Below, in pieces: positions 24,427-34,800 of a stretch of DNA of 64,000 nucleotides. The notes under the pieces were generated by a model. That model was not told the DNA's origin, did no database searches, and was given only the letters and a program-made list of their open reading frames with translations. The DNA lies in assembly GCA_014925825.1 (NCBI GenBank), contig JACGCK010000065.1, positions 62,001 to 126,000 of the forward strand. Reading direction: 5' to 3'. This stretch comes from Pholiota molesta. Taxonomy: Eukaryota; Basidiomycota; Agaricomycetes; Agaricales; Strophariaceae. Both the position numbers and the translations under genes were made by a program. The stretch's first letter is position 1. Each line of letters starts with the position of its first letter.

Positions 24427-25812
24427 ATGGCCAACCAACTACAACGTCTCATATCCTCTGTCAATACAACTCCTGTATTCGATGTCGACCAACACACTGG
24501 ATTCATGGCGCCCGAGCCTCCAACCTCGCGTTTGCCAGGAAGATGGGAAGCTTGGGAGGTTGCGTTGGACAGCGCGATAGGGGCTAAATTGCAACTCGGG
24601 GACAAAATCGGTTTGACCGCATCGGAAGCCTTGACTTCAGAGCGTTGGCGCGCTGAAGTACGCGAGGTGCATTTCCTTCATTTCTTGCTTGCGCGGATCA
24701 TGTCTGAAGCTGAGAGGCGATTGTCGTAGATGCCTGTACTCTCTGTAGTCGGCCTTGAACAGTCTGTCATCTTCCTTAGGCGGGCTCACCTAATCCTCGC
24801 GTATATCCTACACTTCTATGTCCAAAGCCTACCGCCCAACAGATCCGTATCCATACCACCATCAATTTCTCTGCCCATTCTCCAGCTTGCCAACAAACTG
24901 GATCTGCCGCCTGTACTCACGTTTTCCGACACCGTGCTCTACAATTGGGACTATAAGTCAAGTACGCAATATCCGGACCAGACCCCTGACATCAACAATA
25001 TCAGAATTCAGACTTTGTTTACCGGACTCGTCGACGAGGAAGAATTTTATCTTTGTTCGGCGCGTATCGAACTTCGAGGAGTGGAAATTCTAGAACTTAT
25101 GCGTATGACGATGGACGAGACTTTCGTTGGAGATGCTATTGCCGTCCGCCGAATCACGGGCTATCTGGGCACCATTTCGAATACGATTGAGGAACTCAAG
25201 AAATTGTTACTAGAGGTAAAAACGAAGTGCAACCCCGACGTTTACTACAACCTGGTTCGCCCCTGGTTCAGAGGCGAAGATTCTGACGAGCACAAGCGGA
25301 AATGGATATTCGAAGGCGTAGAGGGATACCCGGAGCTGCGCATTCCGAAGGAACTATCCGGGCCAAGCGCGGGCCAGAGCTCCATGATTCACGTACTCGA
25401 CATCTTCCTCGGCGTGGACCATCAGGCGACATCGCCGGGGCAGCCCCCATTCATGTCCCGCATGCAATCATACATGCCGAGGAACCACAGGCTCTTCCTC
25501 GACCATTTGAAGGCGAATCCACGCCCATTACGAATCTTCGTCACCGATTCGAAGGACGCCGAGCTTCTGGCGGCGTATAATGGCGCCGTCATGGCTCTGA
25601 AGACATTTCGCGATGCGCATATGATCATCGCCGCGCTCTACATTTTGGGTCCTGCTCGAAGGGCAAAACTTGCTGCGTCTTCGCTAGATGGTACCGCAGA
25701 CAATACAAGTTCGGGCTTGACGAAAGTTCCCTTGAAGGGGACGGGAGGAACGGATCTAGTTAAGTTCCTGAAGGACACTCGAACACGGACGACTGAGACC
25801 ATCATTCCTTAG
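24427..25812 (+). CDS. Indoleamine 2,3-dioxygenase, paralog B
   Basis: Same enzyme family as the leftward neighbour: tryptophan to N-formylkynurenine with a heme cofactor in the cytosol. Exons 24427-24666 and 24730-25812 give 440 residues. The intron is 63 bp at exactly the same place as in paralog A (after Arg-Glu, before the MPVLSVV segment). Because it is a multiple of three with an in-frame TAG at its end, it must be removed. Marks: FLRRAHLILAYILHF, RPWFRGEDS, SGPSAGQS, MPRNHRLFL, FRDAHMIIA for the proximal heme side, and GTGGTDLVKFLK. The paralogs are clearly divergent in sequence, so the duplication is not recent. A tRNA gene follows 152 bp after the stop. Confidence 0.95.
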
Positions 25813-25964
25813 AACTGGATAGATTACTGTGTTATACCAATGCCACTGAACGAGTATGGAATATTTTATCTCAAACTTTGGACGAGACCGATGGCCAAAC
25901 TCACCAAGCAGCCGCCTTCTAGTATTCCAGCATCTAGAAAGTGTTGGTGGGCGCTAAAAGTTAT

Positions 25965-26075
25965 GGCAAGATGGCCGAGCGGTTAAGGCGTGTGACTCAA
26001 GCTTAAGCAGCTTCCTGTTAAGAGCAGGCTTCTCATCACAGTAATGTGGCAGGGGTTCAAGTCCCCTTCTTGTCA
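25965..26075 (+). tRNA. tRNA-Leu(CAA) with intron
   Basis: The acceptor stem GGCAAGA pairs with TCTTGTC (one G-T pair), the D arm contains TGGCCGAGCGGTTAAGGCG, and the anticodon stem TGTGA pairs with TCACA. The loop reads CTCAAG, giving anticodon CAA at 25998-26000. A 33-nt intron (26002-26034) sits directly after the base 3' of the anticodon, the standard place. There is a short variable arm and a T arm AGGGG-TTCAAGT-CCCCT. A run of T follows at 26076, as expected for RNA polymerase III termination. Confidence 0.95.
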
Positions 26076-27119
26076 TTTTTTTCTCATTTCCCCAGCAATT
26101 CGGTGCGATGAGATGATACAAAATTAAAAACATTGAGAACCGAAAATGAAATATGTTTTTGTGGCAATGTTGTGTTATTCCATTCTAAATGCTCCTGGCT
26201 AAACTTCGAAAGCCGAGCCCTGGTATTCGCTATTGAACATGCTACACGGAATGTGCTAAACGGAATGTTTATCGATTACGGGTTTGCCTGACGCATGTCG
26301 CGTCGCACGAGAGGGAGAGAATCCCACAAATGATCCTGATCGCGCACGGATTGGAGCAATCACTACACAGATGATTTATGTCATTTGGTCCACGTAGCTT
26401 GCGATATTTCCTCTGGAGTGAGGGAACGGAGGCAACGTATGGGCGCTTAAGGCGCGGGTCACATCCGGCTATGTATCAGATATCGCGCGTCAGATTTTTT
26501 CTTTACGATTTTGCCGCTTAGCGATACATCTGACATCATCAATACTTATGCATACGACGAGACAGATAGCGCAAGGTCTTGCGAGACTTTGGCGAATTAT
26601 ATATACAATGGAAGAGGAAAACTTTTCTGAAGTAAATTCGCAAGAATATATAAATTTGCTGTAGAATCTTTGACGATGAACCTCAATGGCGGTATGTGAT
26701 GCCAACTGCGGTTAAATGAGGAATACTGGATATGTCAAGATAAGTTTATGGGAATCATAGTCCTTGAATTAGCCCAGGTATATAAGTAATGAAGCAATTT
26801 AGGAGCAAAGGAATGGATGGACATCGGTACTGGTCCGTGTGCCTGATAAACGTTCAAAAGGGCGAACTACAATCGACAGCGAGTATACAACAGGAACAAT
26901 AAAGTGGAAGGCATAGTGATCTACAGTTGATTTACAACCGTAAGAATAGAATAAAGAACAGAAGATGTATACATGCATAGGAATTGTGCGAGGGTCAAAT
27001 TTAAACCTTCTCACTGAAAGGCTAAGCGTTGTGCATTTGAACACCAGCTGATGACAGTTTACGCTCCCTGATTACGAATGAGGAACTGAGATTCAATATT
27101 GATTGACGAAAACAGTCCC
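26076..27119. other. Intergenic, no gene seen
   Basis: Starts with the pol III T-run terminator of the tRNA. Minus frames at 26490-26705 and 26799-27044 have no family resemblance and no splice support. Confidence 0.4.
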
Positions 27120-28643
27120 TTACCCGTTAGCATTCCCCAAGAGACTTTCAAATCGCATCCTAAACCCGTCAATTTTGCCGTCGTAGTCGTGACCCATATG
27201 TTCTCCGTGATCCATTTGGAAGTTGGTGCATTCTCTGATGAATTGCTCCAGATCTTTTACACGAGTAATTGATAATTCTGGCTCATTTGAGCCTCTCGCA
27301 CGGGCAAGATACGAAGCGACAAGGGTAGCCAGGGCACCTAAGTAAGCGAAATCAGAAAAAGTGATAGGCCGGTCGATTGAAAACGAGTTACCTAGAATGG
27401 TGGTCGGCACGGCTGCCTAAAATGATTTCGATTAAATTAGCTAAATATCGCAATTTGGGCGTTTCAGAAGAAGAAAAATACATACCGATTTCCCTCGAGT
27501 GGCCACTGCGGATAATCCAGTGGTAAGAGAGCCAAGAAGCACTTGCAACCCAATAGCTACATTAAGCGCCCAGCCTGTGAACTTAGCCTTGGTAGCATAT
27601 TTATCTCTTTCAGTTGTAGCCTGAATGAGGGTAGCATGTAACCGGGCGCTGACGCTACCAGGCATATGCTACGTATCTGTAAGTACATTTACAAACGAAA
27701 AAGGCTTGACAGGAGACTTACCTTTTCTTTCGTCATATCTAATTCAGAAACGTGTTGCACCGGAACCACATGATCAATGACAGAATGAGTCCTTGAAACG
27801 CGTGGATCCGTCGCTCTGCTTCGTCTCATACTCGTACCGGCGGGGTCGTCTCCTGCATGAAGGAGTCGTCCAGGAAGAGCTGGCATATGATAGTTAGGGA
27901 AAGTGTCGTGAATATAGTCTTCGGCGGCATGACGGAGTCGCGTGCCAATCCCTTCATTCGCATGGCTGGCATCGTGCTGATAGGCGCCTGGGATATGATC
28001 CACAAGATTATTCGCATCCTCCTCCAACGCATGTCGAAGCCGAGCGCCAACGCCTTCGTTGGGGTTGGATCAACCTGTTGGTTTCCTTGCAAGCGCCCAA
28101 CCAAGCGATGGCGCTCGCCGTCCAGAACATGTCGTAGATGCCCACCAATCTGCTCCTGCTGCCCTCGCAGGTTTTGGTTCGATTGGCCGCCAGGACTCCC
28201 ATCCGGCGAACCTGAAAATGGATCACCACGTTGACTTTGGGGTGAGTGGGCGCTGCGAGGTCGAGCATCGTACTCGGTTGGTTGTCGAATAATCGGTGGA
28301 GGCGAAGGCAAAGGGTGACCAGATCCAAGCCCTTGATTCCGCGTGTTGAGTGGATTTAATTCAGGCCTTGGAATCGAATAACCTGCCATTCCCCGCTCCA
28401 GATCCGAAGGCAAAGCGACAGGGACTGCTTGGGATCCCCATGGTTGGCGGTAGATTCTGACCAGCCTGAGAAGGTCCGTCGCGATGAGGACTTCCTTCTC
28501 TAGAAGAAAATGGGTCTCTCGATTCTTGGCCTGGAGTGAGTTGTGGGGGCCGAAGTCCTGTACCACTGGGCGGCCTGCATTGCTGTTGAAATTGGCTCGC
28601 CGGCTCCACGTTGAATGTCTGGAACGTCGTGCTCGGAAGCCAT
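27120..28643 (-). CDS. SLATT_fungal two-TM protein, paralog 1
   Basis: The C-terminal exons 27486-27668, 27392-27416 (only 25 bases) and 27120-27337 encode a fungal SLATT domain: ERDKYATKAKFTGWALN, a first membrane helix (VAIGLQVLLGSLTTGLSAV), a second (GALATLVASYLA), and ARGSNEPELSITRVKDLE. SLATT domains are two-TM modules found with SMODS and SLOG sensors in bacterial immunity. The fungal role is unknown. Upstream (28643 to 27722) is a long Pro/Ser/Gly-rich region with three copies of a GxxLRH unit (IGGHLRHVL, VGARLRHAL, IGTRLRHAA). Intron borders there are uncertain (a donor near 28,566 with an acceptor near 28,500, and one more near 28,390). A single-base deletion near 28,066 breaks the frame in CCAACCCC. 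It probably sits in a membrane. A paralog follows upstream. Confidence 0.8.
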
Positions 28644-29850
28644 TACTGGTCGACTATAGAACGCGCGCTTGAACGGGAGCAGCGGATGGATGCTGAACAC
28701 GAACGACACGGGAAAACTGGAAGCACAGTGGTATTTTAGTAAATGCTATCATACGCCTTGAAATGAAGGGTGGCATGTTGTTTGTCCCGGAGGGGCAGAA
28801 TGCGGCAGAGATGATAGATAATTATAAGTAAGGAACCTGGGTGGTCCAGATCTGTCAGTTGCATCGTGACGCTTATGTTCTTGTGGAAACTGGAGGGAAA
28901 ATCGGGGGTATCATTCAGTTTTATTTATAGATATCTCGTACTACATCGTACTTACTATTTGATATCTGGAGGAAACCAACGCCAGTGGCGATATTCAGAA
29001 TGCCCAGCTACAAAAACACATTGATTGAACCCTATAGGTCGGCGTTTCTAGCTATCAAATTTTAAAGCGCTGTTTTTGATTGCCAATTCTGCGCAATCAA
29101 GTATTGGCTGTATAGCTGATTGGAGTATTATTACAAGTGGCGTGTACACACGCTGCAGTTCGGACAAGTTGTCATCTTGAGAATCGAAGAATGTCGCTTC
29201 ATGATTGCAAAAACTATATAGATAACCTATGTATTAATTATGGAATTTTATGGCATTGGCAAAGATATATCCGATGTATTGTAAATTTGTCCTATTTGGC
29301 CGGCCAAGGGAAACATTGGCGTACCCGTGCGTAGGAAATCACATTCCGATCCCAGCCTTCCGCGCTGTGATGTTGTAATGTTTTATCTCGTTACTGGCTC
29401 GGCATGTACAGTCTCTCTCGCCGAGGTTTCAGTCGTCTTCTCTGGACTCCTTGTTTGTTGAAGAACCTGTTAAATAACTTAGATTGAAGGCTGTCTGTGA
29501 TGAAATGAAGAGGTTGACGGCAAGTGTTTGAAGTTATTGTTTAGCGCTCTATGTTCATTGGTTTCAGTTTCTGGAACGAAGCGGACTTGTTCTCGACCGT
29601 GATCCCATGTGCATAGATGAGCGCCAGGAACTCGAGGGAAGCCAAAGTCAGATAACAAAGGAATAGAGGGTGGTAGAATGCACGGTATTTGAATGATGGG
29701 GGTATGGATATCCAATGCTAAACGCTAAGCGCTTAAACATTAAACATGATGCGCGAGTACAACGATACAGTTCATGACCCAGGAGGTGATAGCTTGCGTT
29801 CCCTGATGGAGTGTGAGATCTAACTAACATACATAGTACACTGGAAATAG
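28644..29850. other. Intergenic between SLATT paralogs
   Basis: No supported gene. Short minus frames at 29479-29854 lack family resemblance. The promoter of paralog 1 must lie in the right-hand part of 28.64-29.0 kb. Confidence 0.4.
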
Positions 29851-30970
29851 TCACCCATTTGCATTGCCTAAAAGCTCTTCAAAGCGTTGTCGGAATTTTT
29901 CGAGCTGATCGTCATGATCGTGGCCAACATAGTCTCCATGGTCGTCGCTGAAGTTATTGCAGTCTCTCAGGAAATGATCCAGGTCTTTCACGCGTGTTAT
30001 GGATAGCTCAGGCTCATTCGAGCCTCTGGCACGCGCTAGGTAAGAAGCGACCAGGGTCGCTAGAGCACCTGGACCACATGTTCAGCGGACAGCACTTGTC
30101 ATAAATATTAGCGAGCTTTAATTTGAATTACCAAGGATCGTCGTCGAGACAGCAGCCTAGAAAGTCGTGGCATCAGCGTGTGATTCCGGTCCTCCTTCGA
30201 GCTGCAAGGAGACGATGGTTGCTTACATTTTTCCCTTCAGTCGCAACGGCTGATAGCCCTGTAGTCAACGAGCCAAGCAGGACTTGCAGACCGATAGCAA
30301 TGTTGAGCGCCCATCCCGTTAGTCGCGCTCTCGCTGCATATTTATCGCGTTCGCTCGTGGCAGATTCAATCGTTTTGCTTAATCGATTTTTTACAGAGCC
30401 TTTGATGACTTCAGCTCTATCGTCGTAAAACGGCTATCTCGCACGGATCTTAGCAATGCCTGACCCGAATGTAGAAACGGATAATTACCTCGGGCTCTTC
30501 ATTGAGCGCCTGTCGGGAATTGGCATGACTCAGACGAGCAGACTGAGGCGCGCCAGACAAACGAGGATCTATCGATATCGTCCTCTGTCTCCTGGGTGCA
30601 AATTCGTTGTCTGTAGGCGTCTCCCACCTGGCAAGGGAGGTAAAGGTTGGTTAACATCGCCTCTTTGGTACCCGCTCAGGCGATTCTGAGCCATGCTGTC
30701 TTGTCGCCATAGACTCTCCGCATCTCCATTTCGATTCATAGTTGTCGGGGACAGTGGATAGTAAACCTGCGGTGGTGGTACAATGTTCACGGTGTTGGAA
30801 ATTCGAGGTTGACTCGCCCGAGTATCCTGACTTCCAGAATTCGTCGTGGATGGATCACCCTCCTGAGTCGGTGGCCTTGTGCTGACGGTCTGATCGCCGG
30901 GTAGGGCCTCGTGTGTACTCGAGGGTCGATTATCCTGGTTAGTGCGTGGTGTGGCGTGTTCGACCGACAT
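29851..30970 (-). CDS. SLATT_fungal two-TM protein, paralog 2
   Basis: Five exons, 30672-30970, 30489-30627, 30227-30433, 30132-30156 and 29851-30068, join in phase to 295 residues. Introns are 44, 55, 70 and 63 bp. The N-terminal 140 residues are Pro/Ser/Thr/Gln-rich and probably cytosolic and disordered. The SLATT part reads ERDKYAARARLTGWALN, a TM helix around IAIGLQVLLGSLTTGLSAV, the 25-base exon encoding AAVSTTIL, a second helix GALATLVASYLA, then SNEPELSITRVKDLDHFL and a charged tail ending GNANG. The last two exons have the same sizes (25 and 218 bases) and phases as in paralog 1, proving tandem duplication. It lacks the GxxLRH repeats of paralog 1. The frame is intact. An effector-like role in non-self responses is inference from the bacterial relatives. 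Confidence 0.88.
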
Positions 30971-31811
30971 TTTCGTCTCTAGTTGTGGTACCTAGGAGGA
31001 GGAGGAGCACCGCTCGGTACCTGGGCGGTTAATAGAAAGGGAGAACAAGCTGGCGGTTGAAGCTAAAGGAGACTGCGACGCTAGAAGATGGACTGTCAAG
31101 TAACAGGTTGTCAGTGATAGGTGTTTACGGAAATGAAGATCGGTCCAGTCCGCAAGGGAGCTTGGGGTATCAATAGTTTTGCATTCGCGAACCTAACATA
31201 TGTCCCGGGTGGAATTATCACGGAAAAGACTGTTAAGATCTTATGGAAAACAGAGAGGTGTGGGAATCGTAAGTGGAAAGATATCTATAGAAGTGTAGTG
31301 TGAGATTTCAGCATAATTGATTGGGTCTGCGATCACAGAATTACTTCCTTTGTACGCAGCGTTTTTCATCAATCCGGAATCTAAATTAAACATCTGGGCA
31401 TTCGAAATCAATAGAGTCGAAGGCTTGACCTTCGAAATTTGAGGGTAGTCTGCGATGTCACTCCAGTATGGGGCGCTGCTGACGACGTGGCATTTGGCGT
31501 CCTCTCCTCGAAGTATATCTGAAAGTTGCCTGTTTGGGCTTTTTGGGTGGCGAAGTGCAGCTGCGAGCTTAAGCAGTCCTTACGGCTACCGCATTGCCCG
31601 TGCCCTGCGAGCTTCTAGCCTTGTTTCCAGAAATAATTCATGAGTTTTCAACATTGCGTACGGACACAGATACACATGCATTGAAGTCGAACGGCACCGA
31701 ACTAACTTCCAATGCCGCGAGGTACAATTTTATGGAGGCAGCTCAAAAGGAATGTTGCATTGGCAGCGGTTCCTCATCACGCCCAAATCGAAGTGATAGA
31801 GATTGAGAGAA
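30971..31811. other. Intergenic, no gene seen
   Basis: Separates the SLATT pair from the 3' end of XRN1. Only short shadow frames. The promoter of SLATT paralog 2 and the XRN1 terminator are expected. Confidence 0.4.
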
Positions 31812-34800
31812 TCATGATGGTAAAGGAGGAGCGAATGATCCCCTGCCTCGTCCTCTGAAAGCGCCCCGACCAGGACCTCCTCGGCCGCGATCGGCATTAT
31901 GTTGGAAACCACCACGACCGCGGAATCCTGGAATGAAGCCACCACGTCCACCACCACGCGGAAAGCCTCTGCCGCGCTGGGGGGGCGTGCACACCATTCA
32001 CTTGTGTGGGAGGCGCTGATTGGACGGTTTCAGCTGGAGGTTGATTGGCTGTTGGGAGTTCTGAGCATGCTGAGGTGGCCCTCCACGTCCGTTTACGTAG
32101 CCCCCTCTTCCAGCACCCCTATTCGGGTTGGTCATGATATGGACATGAGTCGGTTGGCTGGCAACAATTTAGCATCTACGCATCGGAAAGAAAAAGAAAA
32201 CAAGACTCACTTGGATTGTGGTGCAGGTCGGAATCCGGCTGCAGGTGCTTGGCCTGCTGCTGGCTGGATAGCGGGATGGGGGCCAAACCGAGGCTTGAAG
32301 GGGACTTCATTGCGCACGGGTGGTGGTGCTTTGGGATTTGTAGAGGTCACGAATTGAGGATTACTCAGGTTTAGACAGGTGTTGAATTCTACTGTGGAGC
32401 CTCGGTATTGAGAGCAGCTGTAAATCGGGCGTTAATATAATTGAACAGCAAAGTTTCAAATAGATAACATATCCATACCGGTCTCCCATGTTACTCCAGA
32501 CATAAATGGAACGTCCCACACGACATCCATTGATTTCGCATTCAATCCAATCACGACTCCCTTCACAGACAGAGGAACACCGCCGGAATCTTGTACCATG
32601 GTCACACGGTCACCAAGGGCGAAGTGTTGATTCTGCAGGCGGTAGACGGCATGGGCGGGCTTCAGGACAGCTTGGCGAGGGATACCTTTGACGATCGCTT
32701 TCTTGATTTGGGCAGGAGACTTGTTCTTTGTGAATTCATCGGCCAATGACTCAATCTCAGCGACAGTATCCTAAGTAGCGATAGGGTAAGCGAGTGATAA
32801 TTAGAATTTCACAAGTCTTACCTTGGTCAACTGGTCACAAAAGAGAGACACTGGCTCGAAATCACGAACGCCCTTCGTTTTGAGCCATTGCTTGATCTCC
32901 CTCACTTTCGCATCAGAATCACTATCTGGGAACACTTCAGATGCCTTTGCCATTGCTATGGAAGAGCCGATTAGAGTCATTCACTCGACACATCGTGAGA
33001 TGACCTACCATCACCGCTTTGTCAAGCACCCGAAAAACTTCTGGGAATTTCTCCTAAATAACACCAATCGTCACATCGCGCGTGAATTGAGCGAGAAGCA
33101 ACATACGTACCTTGTATTCTTTAATGAGATCGACAGCCTTTTGACTATAATCCCAGTTGCGGCCTTCTTTGCGCGAATAGTCTATCACTTTGAGCGCCTT
33201 GGCTTCGAACTTGAGGCTGAGTCCAATATTGTTCTTGACGCCGTCCGAGGTAATCACCATGAAGCTAGAAGTAATCTTGCCCAAAGCACGGCCCGTAATC
33301 CCCGCTTGGTCTGCAGCTTTGAAAGACGGGTAGTAGCGGCCTGATTTGCGGCTTTCAACTATCGCCTTGAATTTATCGTTCTCTGATTTCTCGGAGGGGA
33401 AGAACTGCCAACAGAAATAAGTATCTTTCTAGAAAGAGAGAGAGGAATACGCACAGCCAGAATCACTGATAAGGTCGAAAGGGTCGTTGACGAAACTTGA
33501 GCAGCAACGCCATATGCGTGTTCTCCTAGGAAGAAAATCTTGCTGCCATCAGGAAATTCTTCCGCAAGCGGCGGTGCTTCTCTTTCGAGATATCGAGGGT
33601 CTTCAGAGACTACTTGCGTCAGACACATTTGCACTGCTTGCTCAGTTTCCTTTTCAATGCCTTCATAGTCCTTGACGAAAGCACCAGATTCCAAGCGTTT
33701 CAGGCCTGGAAAGAGTTGAATGTGGTTAGACGACAAACAACTATCAGATCTGCCATGGACATAACGTACCTTTCAGAGGTCGGATATGCAGCAAAACATC
33801 CACATTGCCCGGAATCACACCACACCTCTTTGAGTAATAATGCTCAATCCGATCCGCCTTCATCTTCCAATGCCCGAGTCCCTGCGGCGCATGTGGGTTC
33901 GAAATCACCCGCGCCGGCGCACCCGGCGTCACCGACATCTTCTCGTATTTAAACAGCGAATCCGACACCGCAACCACCAAGCCCTCCTGCAAGAACGGCC
34001 AGTTCGTGAAAATGCGCTGCCCAATCATCTGCTTCGCGACCTCCTCCGACTTTTTGTCTTCGTACGGGTTGGAGATATGCACGACCATGGATTTGTTCCG
34101 GCTCTCTGAGCCGTGCACGTTGACACCGTGGTGGCCGAGCATCGCTGTGTATGGGAGAGTCTTGAGCGAGGGGAAGCCGGCGAGGGCGGAGGCGCCAAGT
34201 GCGACGCCGTCGCAGAGGCCTGGGATGAGGTGCAGGCCATCGAGAGTTGGGAGGTCGAATGGTTCCATTATACATGTGCATCGATACAACGGAGGGAAGA
34301 ACCCTGGAAGTGAAGATGGATAAACGGTAGGTTCGCCGTGGTTGTATCTGAATTTTGTGCTTGTGCCACGAGAGTTGCGTTGTTTCTCCTCTGGAGTTAA
34401 TCGGTGCTCACGGGCTACAGTAAGTTAGTAAGTTGACCTGATTGTAGGGTGTTCTAGTAAATGGCAACTTACAAGCCATAGCCTTCAACAGCCTCTTCTC
34501 GTCAATGAAAGGGATCTTTACAATAGCTTCCCAATCCTGCTTCTTTCCATTCAGGTCTTGTTCGAATTCCAAAGGATAGAAGTCCAAAATTGACGAATTC
34601 GCATCGTACATCAGATCCTGTATTGTGAAAAATCAATATGCCAATGTCAAAAAACATATCGTCCAGACATACCCGATATGCCAACGGAATGTGCTCCATA
34701 CTCGCTACAGGCAACACACCCATAAGCTGCTCGTAAGGCCTAAAAGGCGTACCGAGCTCGAAGTTAAAGGTCATCTTATCAACGTTCCTCAAATCTGGAG

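Noticed and set aside
27857..28292. Plus-strand frames over the SLATT paralog 1 N terminus
   Set aside because: Shadows of the Pro/Ser-rich coding region. Low-complexity antisense.
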